Shown: positions 47,972 through 57,905, counted from the stretch's first letter. The stretch: DNA of 64,000 bases from Sandaracinus amylolyticus (GCF_000737325.1 NZ_CP011125.1:3410001-3474000); one strand, 5' to 3'. Numbers and translations are program-made. The notes: generated from the letters alone by a model not told the origin.

Positions 47972-49879
47972 GTGAGCGCTCGGTACCAGGTCGAGCAGAC
48001 GCGCACCTTCCGCGCTCCGCGCGCGCTCGTGTGGGCGATCGTCTGCGACACGAACCGCGTCGATCGCGCTGCGGGCCTCGCGGTCCCTCGCTACAAGTGG
48101 GTGCGCGAGGAGGATCGCCTGATCCGCCATGCGAGCGCGACCGAGCTCGGCATCGAGCTCGAGTGGCTCGAGCCGCCGTATCGGTGGATCGAAGGGCGCT
48201 TCATCGAGACGAACCGCTTCTTCCGGAAGGGCCCGCCGAAGGAAGGTGGGCTCGTCGTCACGCTGCGTGACGCGCCCGAGGGCACCGAGGTGCACGCGAC
48301 GCTGTACGTCGACGGGCCGTTCTGGGTGGGCTGGATCCAGAAGCCGAAGTTCTCGCGCGGCCTCGCGCGCTACTTCGACGCGATCCAGACGGTGCTCGAT
48401 CGCGGCGCTGCCGACGTGCGGGACAGCGACGAGCCCGCCGTGGTGCGCGCGCGACGTCTTCTCGCGACGACGCACGACGCCGTCGCGGTCGGGCCGCGCA
48501 CGCCGGTCGACGAGGACATCCTCGCGGTGCGTCGCGAGTCGCTCGCGCGCACGCCGGTCGACCCCGCGATCGCCGAGCGCCTGGTCGCGTGGATTCGCGA
48601 GCGCCCCGACGACGACGTCGCGCAGCTGCGCCCCTTCGAGCTCGCGCGCCAGTGGGACGTCGATCGACGCGAGGTGCTGCGCGCGTTCCTGCACGCGACG
48701 CAGGTCGGGCTCGTCGATCTCAGCTGGCAGATCAACTGTCCGATCTGTCGCGTGGGCGCGCGATTGGTCGACGATCTCGGCGCGCTCGACGGCAAGTCGC
48801 ACTGCGGCGCGTGCGAGATCGACTACGAGATCGACTTCGCGCGGCACGTCGAGGCGGTGTTCCCGGTGAGCCCCTCGGTGCGGCGCGTCGTGCCGCAGCT
48901 CTACTGCGCGTCGAGCCCCGCGTTCCTGCCGCACGTGCTCGCGCAGCTGCGCCTCGTGCCCGGCGAGGTGCGCGAGGACGAGATGGATCTCCCGCGCGGC
49001 GCGCTGCACCTGCGCACGATGTGGCAGCGACGGACCGCGGACCTCGAGAACGAGCGCGCGCCCGCGTCGATGACGGTGCGCGTCGGCGACGAGCACATCC
49101 ACGTGGACGTCGAGGGCGAGGCCGCGCGTGGTGCGCCGACGAAGGTGCGCTGCGAGAACGCGTCGTCGCGCGAGATCGTGCTGCTCTTCGAGCGCAACGC
49201 GTGGTCGGCGGACGCGGTGCTCGGCACCGTGATCGCGTCGATGCCGGAGTTCACGAGCCTCTTCGCGACCGAGGCGCCGGCCGCGGGCGTCGAGCTCACG
49301 GTCGGGCACATCGCGCTGCTCTTCAGCGATCTCACCGGGAGCACCGCGCTCTACGAGAAGGTCGGCGACGCGCGCGCGTTCGCGATCGTCGAGGATCACT
49401 TCCGCCTGATGGAGCGCGCGATCGCCGAGCAGGGCGGGGCGATCGTGAAGACGATGGGCGACGCGGTGATGGCGAGCTTCGCGAGCGCGCGCGAGGCGAT
49501 CGCCGCGTCGTTCGCGATGATCGCGGCGCACGACGCGAAGTACGCGGCGATGGGCCTCGGCGTGAAGATCGGCGTGCACGCCGGGCCGTGCCTCGCGGTG
49601 CGCGCGAACGATCGGCTCGACTACTTCGGGACGACGGTGAACGTCGCGGCGCGTCTCCAGGCACAGGCGAAGGCGAGCGAGGTCGTGATGACCGAGTCGC
49701 TCTCTCGACAGCCTCCGGTGCGCGCGCTCCTCGAGGGCATGCCGCGCCGCGAGTTCGAAGCGGCCCTCAAGGGGATCCGCGAGGAGCAGAAGCTCGTCGG
49801 CATCGACGCCTCGAGCCTCGGCGCGCCGAGCGAGCCGACGGGCGCGCGTGACCCCGCTCACGAGGCCGCGCGCGCCTGA
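47972..49879 (+). CDS. Class III adenylate/guanylate cyclase with SRPBCC and zinc-ribbon-like regions
   Basis: The 635-residue protein has three parts. The first (about 1-150) reads like a SRPBCC fold (RTFRAPRALVWAIVCDTNRVDRAAG...). The middle (about 190-430) is like DUF5939: it has two C-x-x-C pairs, CPICRVGARLV and CGACEIDYE, which may bind zinc. The last (about 440-610) is a class III cyclase domain: LLFSDLTGSTALYEKVGDARAF, GAIVKTMGDAVMASF, the two metal Asps, and DYFGTTVNVAARLQAQ with the transition-state Asn/Arg. It probably makes cAMP in response to a ligand bound by the SRPBCC domain. GTG start at 47972. Confidence 0.82.
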   Translation: MSARYQVEQTRTFRAPRALVWAIVCDTNRVDRAAGLAVPRYKWVREEDRLIRHASATELGIELEWLEPPYRWIEGRFIETNRFFRKGPPKEGGLVVTLRDAPEGTEVHATLYVDGPFWVGWIQKPKFSRGLARYFDAIQTVLDRGAADVRDSDEPAVVRARRLLATTHDAVAVGPRTPVDEDILAVRRESLARTPVDPAIAERLVAWIRERPDDDVAQLRPFELARQWDVDRREVLRAFLHATQVGLVDLSWQINCPICRVGARLVDDLGALDGKSHCGACEIDYEIDFARHVEAVFPVSPSVRRVVPQLYCASSPAFLPHVLAQLRLVPGEVREDEMDLPRGALHLRTMWQRRTADLENERAPASMTVRVGDEHIHVDVEGEAARGAPTKVRCENASSREIVLLFERNAWSADAVLGTVIASMPEFTSLFATEAPAAGVELTVGHIALLFSDLTGSTALYEKVGDARAFAIVEDHFRLMERAIAEQGGAIVKTMGDAVMASFASAREAIAASFAMIAAHDAKYAAMGLGVKIGVHAGPCLAVRANDRLDYFGTTVNVAARLQAQAKASEVVMTESLSRQPPVRALLEGMPRREFEAALKGIREEQKLVGIDASSLGAPSEPTGARDPAHEAARA

Positions 49880-49882
49880 TCG

Positions 49883-50332
49883 TCAACGCAGGGTCGCGAT
49901 GGGGCGCAGCGCCCCACGCACCGCGGCCTGCAGTGCGGCGCGCGCGAGGCGCTCGGGATCGTCGACCCCACGTGCGCCCGCGCGCCCCTGGAGCATCGCG
50001 CGCACCGAGCCGCCGCGCGCATCCGCGACGATCAGCGACACCTCGCAGCGCACCTCGAGCCCGTCCGCCACCTCGTGCTCGTCGAGCTGCACCACCGAGC
50101 CACGCACGACCCAGCGCGCGCGCCGCGCGTCCTCGGCGAGGCGCACGTCGCGGCGCGCCGCGAGCTCTTCCGACAACGTCTCGCCGAGCGCGCCCGCGAT
50201 CGCCGGGCCTCCTTCACGCGCGGCGGTCTCGCCCACTGCGATCATCGGCGGTGCATCGCCCGCGGCATGCGCCGCGACGAAGACGGACCACGAGATCACG
50301 AGCGCGATCGCGCCCGACCAGCTTCGACGCAT
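49883..50332 (-). CDS. Exported protein of unknown function
   Basis: The 149-residue product has a signal peptide (RRSWSGAIALVISWSVFVAAHAAGD) and then a single alpha/beta domain: IAGALGETLSEELAARRDVRLAEDARRARWVVRGSVVQLDEHEVADGLEVRCEVSLIVADARGGSVRAML. The pattern resembles the LpoB/CsgG-type or 'DUF4136-like' periplasmic fold, where a protein detects its own variance, but the match is too weak to name. A Shine-Dalgarno (GGAGG) precedes the ATG. It converges with the cyclase gene, 3 bp between stops. Confidence 0.6.
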   Translation of the reverse strand: MRRSWSGAIALVISWSVFVAAHAAGDAPPMIAVGETAAREGGPAIAGALGETLSEELAARRDVRLAEDARRARWVVRGSVVQLDEHEVADGLEVRCEVSLIVADARGGSVRAMLQGRAGARGVDDPERLARAALQAAVRGALRPIATLR

Positions 50333-50461
50333 GGGGCCTCCAGTGCGGCGCTCTCCGACGTGCTCTCGCGCCTCGCTCCCGTTCGCCCCGGGACGTGCGC
50401 GCTCTCGTGCGCCGATTGCTCGCTGGTATCCGAGCCGCGCTCGGACCGTCAACAAAACGGC

Positions 50462-50481
50462 TTTGTCGTCCTCGCGACAAA
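50462..50481. promoter_or_regulatory. Inverted repeat upstream of the 50.5-kb gene
   Basis: TTTGTCG (50462-50468) and CGACAAA (50475-50481) face each other over 6 bp, in the AT-richest stretch of the region and about 50 bp before the start codon. It could be an operator or part of the promoter for the gene at 50533 or for the divergent gene at 50332. Confidence 0.4.
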
Positions 50482-50532
50482 CACTGCAGAGCGCGTGCCC
50501 GCGGCCCTTCGCAAATGCTTGCAGCGACGACT

Positions 50533-51165
50533 ATGATCGCGCTCGCCGTGGCCGACCTTCATCAACTTCTCTCGGAAAAAGCGGGCATCCACGCGATCGC
50601 CGCCCACCTCGACGCGCTCGACCACGAGGAGCGAGAGCGACAGGCGAACGATCTCTCGGGGCGCGAGCAAGCGCTCCTCTGGGAGATGGCCGCGGACGGG
50701 CCGCGCATCGATCTCGCGCACTTCGTCCCGCGACAGCGCGCGGAGCTCGAGCCGGTGCACCACCCGGGGCGCAACACGATCCCGACGTTCCGCTACTTCC
50801 AGCACTTCGAGAAGCGCTTCTGCAAGCCGCGCGGCGAGACGGGGCGTCTCTTCGGCTACAACGCGTCGAACGCGTCGTTCGTGCACCCGGGCTACTTCGT
50901 CGCGTACGACACCGCGGGCCACGACGAGTGGGCCGATCGCGGGCCCGTGGTGATCGACTATCACCTCGTGCCCGACGAGGACGTGCCGAGCGCGTGGCCG
51001 AAGGTCGTGCCGAACTCGGTGGGCCTGCAGCGGCTCGTCTACTTCCGCACGCGCGACTTCATGCGTCGCGTGTCGCAGCACGTGTCGATCGGGCGCGCGT
51101 CGAAGGAAGACGAGCACGGCGATCGCGAGCTCGACTTCTGGTTCACGTTGTGTCGCCGAGACTGA
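50533..51165 (+). CDS. Conserved hypothetical protein
   Basis: The 210-residue protein has a helical N-terminus (DLHQLLSEKAGIHAIAAHLDALDHEERERQANDLSGREQALLWEMA) and a beta-rich core with many aromatic residues (IPTFRYFQHFEKRFCKPRG, FGYNASNASFVHPGYFVAYDTAGH, VVIDYHLVPDEDVPSAWPKVVPNSVGLQRLVYFRTRDFMRRVSQHVSIGRA). Such a pattern suggests an enzyme or binding domain but I do not recognise it. Start codon is uncertain: ATG at 50533 (used) or GTG at 50548. Confidence 0.55.
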   Translation: MIALAVADLHQLLSEKAGIHAIAAHLDALDHEERERQANDLSGREQALLWEMAADGPRIDLAHFVPRQRAELEPVHHPGRNTIPTFRYFQHFEKRFCKPRGETGRLFGYNASNASFVHPGYFVAYDTAGHDEWADRGPVVIDYHLVPDEDVPSAWPKVVPNSVGLQRLVYFRTRDFMRRVSQHVSIGRASKEDEHGDRELDFWFTLCRRD

Positions 51166-51669
51166 TCTCGGGTCGGTAGCGCTACGGTGGATGGCGCGGG
51201 GAGGAGGGCCCGCCGCTCCGGTACTCGCAGCTGCCGCCCAGAAGCCGTGTGAGCGTCGGGAAGCGGAGGGTCGTTCGCGTCACGCACTCCGTGCTGTGCC
51301 GCGAAGCGACCGCGTCAGTCTCTTCGGGGTGTCTGCGAGCCCTGCTGCGTGGGAGCGTCGGACCCTCCTCCCCGCGCCCGGTACGCGGTGTCTGCCGTCT
51401 CGCTAGAACGGTGGCGGAGGCTCGCGATCGACCCGCGCTTCGCCGCGGTCCGGACGCTCGCGGGTAGCACCGCGCTTCGCGCGTGTGCGCTGCGCGGGAA
51501 TTGGGGGGCACTGCGCTGCGCCGGATCGGATGGCGGCGCGCGCGACGTGTCGGGCGCGCGGAGCACGTCAGCTTCCGCGGCCCCGATTCGCGCGAGCCGT
51601 AGCCCACGACGCGCGAGAGTTCTCTCGCTGGCGCGCGAATGGGAGCGCCGGCAGTCTCTCGCGACGACG
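51166..51669. other. 504-bp intergenic region with a dispersed repeat
   Basis: No gene is supported here. Positions 51371-51471 are a diverged copy of 1845-1937. The rest is GC-rich with short degenerate direct repeats. It precedes the M20 peptidase gene, so a promoter is expected near its 3' end but is not recognisable. Confidence 0.55.
51371..51471 (+). repeat. Dispersed intergenic repeat, copy B
   Basis: This matches 1845-1937 (copy A) in blocks CGCCCGGTAC, CTGCCG-CTCGCT, GGCTCGCGA, CCGCGCTTCGCCGCGG and GACGCTCGCG. Indels break any common reading frame, so the similarity is at DNA level. Confidence 0.5.
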
Positions 51670-53079
51670 ATGACGATCCATCCGAAGACCCACGACGTCG
51701 CGAAGCACGCGGACGCGCGCTTCGACGCGACCCTCGAGCGCCTCGCGCAGTACCTCCGCTTCCCCGCGATCTCGTGCGACCGCTCGCGCGCCGGCGACGT
51801 GCGCGCGCTCGCGACGCGCATCAAGGACGACCTCGCTGCGCTCGGCTTCACCAGTGCGCGCGTGCTCGAGCTCGACGACGCGCTGCCGTGCGTCGCGGCG
51901 GAGCGCATCGCGTCGCCGAGCGCGCCCACCGTGCTCGTCTACGGTCACCTCGATCTGCAGCCGATCGCCGGCGAGGACTGGTCGAGCCCGCCGCACGAGA
52001 TGGAGCGTCGCGGGGATCGCGTCTATGCGCGCGGCGCCGCCGACGACATGGGCGGATGGGTCTCGCACCTCGCGGCGCTCGAGAGCTGGCTCGCGGTGAA
52101 CGGCGAGCTGCCGTGCAACGTGAAGCTGCTCATCGAGGGCGAGGAGGAGATCGGCTCGCCGAACCTCGAGCGCTTCATGGACGCGTACCCCGAGGCGTTC
52201 GAGAGCGACGTGATGGTGCTGACCGACTGCGAGAATCCGTCGGTCGACATCCCCGGTCTCACCGTCTCGCTGCGCGGCCTCGTCGAGGTCGAGCTCGTGT
52301 GCGAGGCGCTCGCGTCGGACGTGCACTCGGGGCTCTGGGGCAACCTGATCCCCGATCCCGCGATCATCATGATGCAGCTCGTCGCGCGCCTCGTGGACGA
52401 AGACGGGCGGCTGCGGATCGGTCGGCAGGACGTGCCCGAGGCGTGGCGCGACGCCGCGTGGGACGTGCCGCTCGGGCCCGACGTCGTGAAGAAGGGCGCG
52501 CGCTTGCTCCCCGGCGTCGAGCCGCTGCCCGATCGTGGTCATCCGCCGGCCGAGTGGGTGTGGAGACAGCCCGCGGTGACCGTGCTCTCGACCACGCTGC
52601 CGGCTGCGGGATCCGAGAAGAACGCGGTGCGCCGTCGCGCGTCGTGCGTGCTCTCGTTCCGCGTCGCGCCGGGGCAGGAGGCGAAGGACCTGCTCGCGCT
52701 CGTCGAGCGGGAGCTCACGCATCACGTGCCGGGCGGGCTGCGCGTGTCGCTCACGCCGCGCGGCAAGCCGGGCATGAGCTGGCTCTATCAGCCGAAGGGC
52801 CCCGCGTTCGACGCGGCGGATCGCGCGTACAACGCCGCGTGGGGACGCTCGCTCCTGCAGATCGGCGTCGGCGGATCGATCCCGTTCGTCGCGCTCTTCG
52901 GTCGTCGCTTCGGCGATCGACCGCTCATCCTGAACGGCGTGATGGATCCCGAGACCGGCGCGCACGGACCGAACGAGTCGATGCACGTCGAGGTCTTCCG
53001 CAAGGCCATCCGTGCGAACGTCCACCTCTACGCCGAGCTCGCCGCGGTGCCCGAGCTCGCACCGAAGACGCGCACGTGA
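51670..53079 (+). CDS. M20-family metallopeptidase
   Basis: The 469-residue protein follows the M20 dipeptidase layout. It has LVYGHLDLQPI (first metal His and Asp), ARGAADDMGGW (bridging Asp), LLIEGEEEIGSPN (catalytic Glu pair), a dimerisation insert with DVHSGLWGNLIPDP, and GAHGPNESMHVEVFRKAI (last His). It should remove amino acids from di- or tripeptides or hydrolyse an acylated amino acid in the cytoplasm using two zinc ions. Its TGA overlaps the GTG of the following tandem GNAT gene. Confidence 0.87.
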   Translation: MTIHPKTHDVAKHADARFDATLERLAQYLRFPAISCDRSRAGDVRALATRIKDDLAALGFTSARVLELDDALPCVAAERIASPSAPTVLVYGHLDLQPIAGEDWSSPPHEMERRGDRVYARGAADDMGGWVSHLAALESWLAVNGELPCNVKLLIEGEEEIGSPNLERFMDAYPEAFESDVMVLTDCENPSVDIPGLTVSLRGLVEVELVCEALASDVHSGLWGNLIPDPAIIMMQLVARLVDEDGRLRIGRQDVPEAWRDAAWDVPLGPDVVKKGARLLPGVEPLPDRGHPPAEWVWRQPAVTVLSTTLPAAGSEKNAVRRRASCVLSFRVAPGQEAKDLLALVERELTHHVPGGLRVSLTPRGKPGMSWLYQPKGPAFDAADRAYNAAWGRSLLQIGVGGSIPFVALFGRRFGDRPLILNGVMDPETGAHGPNESMHVEVFRKAIRANVHLYAELAAVPELAPKTRT

Positions 53080-54125
53080 TCACGCTGCGCGCGATCACGA
53101 TCGACGACGCGACCGACGTGCACCGCCTCTGCGCGCACGCGGAGGTCGCGCGCTTCCTCGGCGGGCTTCCGACCGACGGTCTCGACGGATGGAAGAAGCG
53201 CATCCTCGAGCTGCCGCACGATCGCGCGAGCCTGATCGGCGCCTTCGAGGACGGCACGCTGATCGGCGTCGCGATGCTCGACGGACAGCTGCGCGCGCGG
53301 CGCAAGCACATCGCGCGGATGTGGGTGGCCGTCGATCCCGCGCGGTGGGGGCGCGGCGTCGCGAAGCAGATGATGGGCGCGCTCGTCGACGCGGCGGATC
53401 GCTGGTGGGCGTTCGTGCGGCTCGAGCTCGACGTGCACGCGGATCACGCGCGCGCGGTCGCGCTCTATCGATCGCTCGGGTTCGAGGTCGAGGCGGAGAA
53501 GCGCTGCGACATGCTGCGCGACGGTCGGCTGGTCGACGGGCTGCACATGGCGCGCATCCGTCCGGGCTTCACGCCGCCCGAGGAGCTCGTCGGGCCGCCG
53601 GTGATCGCGCGGCGCGGACCGAAACTGAGCCCGACTCGAATTCGTGTGCGCCCGCATCGCCCCGACGACGCCGCGGAGATGGCGGCGATGCAGGGCACGG
53701 ATTCGGTCATGGAGGGCACGTTCGCGACGCCGTTCCAGAGCGAGCGCGAGTGGCGCGCGCGGCTCACCGGCATGGACGCGAGCGTGCGCGGGCTCGTCGC
53801 GATCGTCGACGGCAAGCTCGCGGGCTCCGCGGCGCTCTTCGCGCACGCATCGCCGCGCCTCTCGCACGCGTGCGGGTTCGGCATCTCGGTGCACCCGGAC
53901 TTCCAGGGGTGCGGCGTCGGCGACGCGCTCACGGCCGCGACGTGCGAGCTCGCGGATCGCTGGATCGGCGCCAAGCGCATCCAGCTCGAGGTCTATGCGG
54001 ACAACGAGCGCGCGCAGGCGCTCTACCGCAAGCACGGCTTCGAGCTCGAGGGCACGCAGCGCTACGCCGCGTTCCGCCGCGGCACGTACTGCGACGCGCG
54101 CATGATGAGCCGCATACGTGAGTGA
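53076..54125 (+). CDS. Tandem GNAT acetyltransferase
   Basis: The 349-residue protein consists of two GNAT domains. The first (about 1-165) has MWVAVDPARWGRGVAKQMMGALVD (acetyl-CoA loop), then ELDVHADHARAVALYRSLGFEVEAEKR. The second (about 187-349) has GFGISVHPDFQGCGVGDALTAATCELA, then QLEVYADNERAQALYRKHGFELEGTQRYA. Acceptors are unknown. The start is GTG at 53076, overlapping the M20 stop. The stop codon TGA is at the beginning of the hairpin repeat that follows. Confidence 0.85.
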   Translation: MITLRAITIDDATDVHRLCAHAEVARFLGGLPTDGLDGWKKRILELPHDRASLIGAFEDGTLIGVAMLDGQLRARRKHIARMWVAVDPARWGRGVAKQMMGALVDAADRWWAFVRLELDVHADHARAVALYRSLGFEVEAEKRCDMLRDGRLVDGLHMARIRPGFTPPEELVGPPVIARRGPKLSPTRIRVRPHRPDDAAEMAAMQGTDSVMEGTFATPFQSEREWRARLTGMDASVRGLVAIVDGKLAGSAALFAHASPRLSHACGFGISVHPDFQGCGVGDALTAATCELADRWIGAKRIQLEVYADNERAQALYRKHGFELEGTQRYAAFRRGTYCDARMMSRIRE

Positions 54126-54206
54126 GTGCTCGTCCCGCCGGTCCCGGACGGGAGCGCGCGAGCGCGCGGACGGTAGGGCCGACGGGCGAGCCGAGTTTCG
54201 CTCGAG
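54124..54206 (+). repeat. Single long-hairpin repeat unit between convergent genes
   Basis: GAGTGCTCG begins at 54124, inside the GNAT stop codon, and the unit ends a few bases before the glutathione reductase stop. It reads GCTCGTCCCGCCGGTCCC, the GACGGGAGCGCGCG core, then GGGCCGACGGGCGAGC, so GCTCG pairs with CGAGC, CCCG with CGGG and CGG with CCG. As the only sequence between two converging genes, it probably acts as their terminator. Confidence 0.85.
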
Positions 54207-54209
54207 TGA

Positions 54210-55586
<1,377 letters not shown>

Positions 55587-55648
55587 CGAATCCGCCTCCT
55601 CGGTGCGACCACGTGGCGCGCCCCTACCGAGCGCCCGGGCGGGGCACC

Positions 55649-55924
55649 ATGGTACCGAGCAAGCGCATGCACAACCCCGACGACCTCGCGCTCTACTACT
55701 ACGACGGCTGCTTCTTCTGCTCGCGCGTGCGGCAGGCGCTCCACGATCTCGGCGTGCGCGTGGAGATGCGCAACATCGTCGAGAGCCCGCAGCACCTGCA
55801 GGATCTCGTCGCGGCGCGCGGCCGTCGCACGGTGCCCGTCCTGCGCATCCGCAAGGAGGGCGGCGACGAGTGGATGCCGGAGTCGGCGGACATCGTCGCG
55901 TACCTGCGACGTCGCTTCGGCTGA
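55649..55924 (+). CDS. Glutaredoxin-like protein (CFFC)
   Basis: The 91-residue protein has a thioredoxin-fold glutaredoxin pattern: LALYYYDGCFFCSRVRQALHDLGVRVEMRNI with active site CFFC, then RRTVPVLRI (cis-Pro) and MPESADIVAYLRRRFG. It probably reduces disulfides with glutathione. ATG at 55649 is used; an ATG at 55667 is possible and would start at the strand. It is paired back to back with glutathione reductase. Confidence 0.82.
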   Translation: MVPSKRMHNPDDLALYYYDGCFFCSRVRQALHDLGVRVEMRNIVESPQHLQDLVAARGRRTVPVLRIRKEGGDEWMPESADIVAYLRRRFG

Positions 55925-55984
55925 TCCGCTCCGACGTCCGAAAGCGGCCAGACGCCGCGCCCGAGGCGCGATAGGGATCGCGTC

Positions 55985-57415
55985 GTGACGCTCGACGCCG
56001 ACACTTGCTATCGCGCGCTCGTCGCGCGCGACGCGCGCTTCGACGGCGTGTTCTTCGTCGGCGTCGCGACGACCGGCATCTACTGCCGTCCCGTCTGTCG
56101 CGCGCGCACGCCGGGGCGCGACCGCTGCACGTTCCATCGCAGCGCCGCGGCCGCCGAGCGCGCCGGGTTCCGCGCGTGCTTGCGATGTCGTCCCGAGCTC
56201 GCACCGGGCGATGCGCCGATCGACTCGGTGCCGCGGCTCGTCGCGCGCGCGGTCGCGCGCCTCGACGAGGCAGCGCGCGGCGAGGTGAGCGTCGCCGCCA
56301 TCGCGCACGATCTCGGCGTCTCCGATCGTCACCTGCGCCGCGCGATCGAGGCCGAGCTCGGCGTCTCGCCGCGCGAGCTCGTCGCGTCGCGGCGGCTCGC
56401 GATCGCGAAGCAGCTCGTGGTGGGCTCGTCGCTCTCGCTCGCGCAGGTCGCGTTCGCGAGCGGGTACGGCAGCGTGCGCCGCTTCAACGACGCGTTCCGC
56501 GCGCGCTTCGCGCGCACGCCGACATCGCTGCGAGCGGGCCGCGCGCGAGAGGACGAAGGGGTGATCACGCTGCACCTCGGCGTGCGCGCGCCGTTCGCGT
56601 GGAGCGACCTGCTCGTGTTCCTCACGTCGCGCGCGCTGCCCGGGCTCGAGTGGGTCGACGGCGGCGCGTGGCATCGCGCGGTGCGCATCGAGGATCGCGC
56701 GGGCGTGATCCGCGCGTCGAGCGAGCCCGCACGCGCGATGGTGCGCGTCGAGATCCCGACCGCGCTCGCGCCGTACGCGATGATGATCGCCGCGAGGGTC
56801 CGCGCGGTGCTCGATCTCGACGCCGCACCGGCGCGCATCGACGAGACACTCGCGGCCGATCCCGCGCTCCGTCGCTCGGTCGCGCGTCGCCCCGGGCTGC
56901 GCGTGCCGGGCGCGTGGGACGGCTTCGAGCTCGCGGTCCGCGCGATCCTGGGACAGCAGGTGTCGGTCGCGGCGGCGCGCACGCTCGCGGCGCGGATCGT
57001 CGCGGCGCTCGGCCCGACACCGATCGACGGCGCGCTCGCGTTCCCCGATGCGGCAGCGATCGTGCGCGCCGGGCCCGAGGCGTTGAGCGCGCTCGGTGTG
57101 CTGCCGGCGCGGGCGCGATCGATCGTCGCGCTCGCGCGCATGGTCGACGAGGGCGCGCTGCGGCTCGATCGCGGCGCGGATCCCGACGCGACGATGAGCG
57201 CGCTGCAGACGATCGAGGGCGTGGGCCCGTGGACCGCGTCGTACGTGGCGATGCGCGCGCTGCGCTGGCCCGACGCCCTGCCGGCGAGCGATCTCGTGCT
57301 CAAGAAGCGGCTCGGCGCGAAGAGCGAGGGCGCGGTGCGCGCGCACGCGGAGCGATGGCGACCGTGGCGCGCGTACGGCGTGATGCACGTGTGGGCGCGC
57401 GGCGAGGAGGAGTGA
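55985..57415 (+). CDS. Ada-type regulator fused to AlkA-type 3-methyladenine DNA glycosylase
   Basis: The 476-residue protein has an Ada zinc-binding domain (GIYCRPVCRARTPG...GFRACLRCRPE) whose Cys34 is in the place of Ada's phosphotriester methyl acceptor. An AraC-type HTH domain (VSVAAIAHDLGVSDRHLRRAIEAELGVSPRELV...FASGYGSVRRFNDAFRARF) follows. The AlkA-like C-terminal half ends in a helix-hairpin-helix glycosylase (ELAVRAILGQQVSVAAARTLAARIV...LQTIEGVGPWTASYVAMRAL, DALPASDLVLKK). It should sense methylated phosphate, control transcription and excise alkylated bases. It is followed 1 bp later by ogt. Start GTG at 55985. Confidence 0.9.
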   Translation: MTLDADTCYRALVARDARFDGVFFVGVATTGIYCRPVCRARTPGRDRCTFHRSAAAAERAGFRACLRCRPELAPGDAPIDSVPRLVARAVARLDEAARGEVSVAAIAHDLGVSDRHLRRAIEAELGVSPRELVASRRLAIAKQLVVGSSLSLAQVAFASGYGSVRRFNDAFRARFARTPTSLRAGRAREDEGVITLHLGVRAPFAWSDLLVFLTSRALPGLEWVDGGAWHRAVRIEDRAGVIRASSEPARAMVRVEIPTALAPYAMMIAARVRAVLDLDAAPARIDETLAADPALRRSVARRPGLRVPGAWDGFELAVRAILGQQVSVAAARTLAARIVAALGPTPIDGALAFPDAAAIVRAGPEALSALGVLPARARSIVALARMVDEGALRLDRGADPDATMSALQTIEGVGPWTASYVAMRALRWPDALPASDLVLKKRLGAKSEGAVRAHAERWRPWRAYGVMHVWARGEEE

Positions 57416-57416
57416 C

Positions 57417-57905
57417 GTGGAGACGGTGACGACGACGTTCGACGCGCCCTTCGGCGCGCTGCGCCTCTACGCGCGCGACGGTGCGCTGATCGGCGTGTAC
57501 TTCGACGGGCATCGGCCGGCGCCGGTGCTGCCGCACGACGTGATCGCGCGCGACGACGAGCGCGTGCTGCGCGTCGCGAGCGAGCAGCTCGCGGAGTACT
57601 TCGCGGGGGCGCGCGTGCGCTTCGAGGTGCCGATCGCGCCGGTGGGCACGGCGTTCTCGCGCGACGTGTGGCGCGCCCTGGCCGAGCTGCCGTTCGGCGC
57701 GCGCGTGTCGTACGCGGAGCTCGCGCGGCGTGTCGGACGGCCGCGTGCGATCCGCGCGGTGGGCGCGGCGAACGCGCGCAATCCGCTGTCGATCGTCGTG
57801 CCGTGTCATCGCGTGATCGGCGCGGACGGATCGCTGACGGGCTACGCCGGAGGGCTCGCGCGCAAGGAGTGGCTGCTCGCGCACGAAGCGCGGCGTGCCG
57901 CGTGA
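57417..57905 (+). CDS. ogt: O6-methylguanine-DNA methyltransferase
   Basis: The 162-residue protein has the methyltransferase motif IVVPCHRVIG with acceptor Cys130, preceded by SYAELARRVGRPRAIRAVGAANARNPL (DNA-binding helix and Asn hinge) and followed by GYAGGLARKEWLLAHE. It removes alkyl groups from O6-guanine in a suicide reaction. The upstream Ada-AlkA fusion lacks this domain, so the classic Ada function is split between the two genes. Start GTG at 57417, one base after the upstream stop. Confidence 0.93.
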   Translation: METVTTTFDAPFGALRLYARDGALIGVYFDGHRPAPVLPHDVIARDDERVLRVASEQLAEYFAGARVRFEVPIAPVGTAFSRDVWRALAELPFGARVSYAELARRVGRPRAIRAVGAANARNPLSIVVPCHRVIGADGSLTGYAGGLARKEWLLAHEARRAA

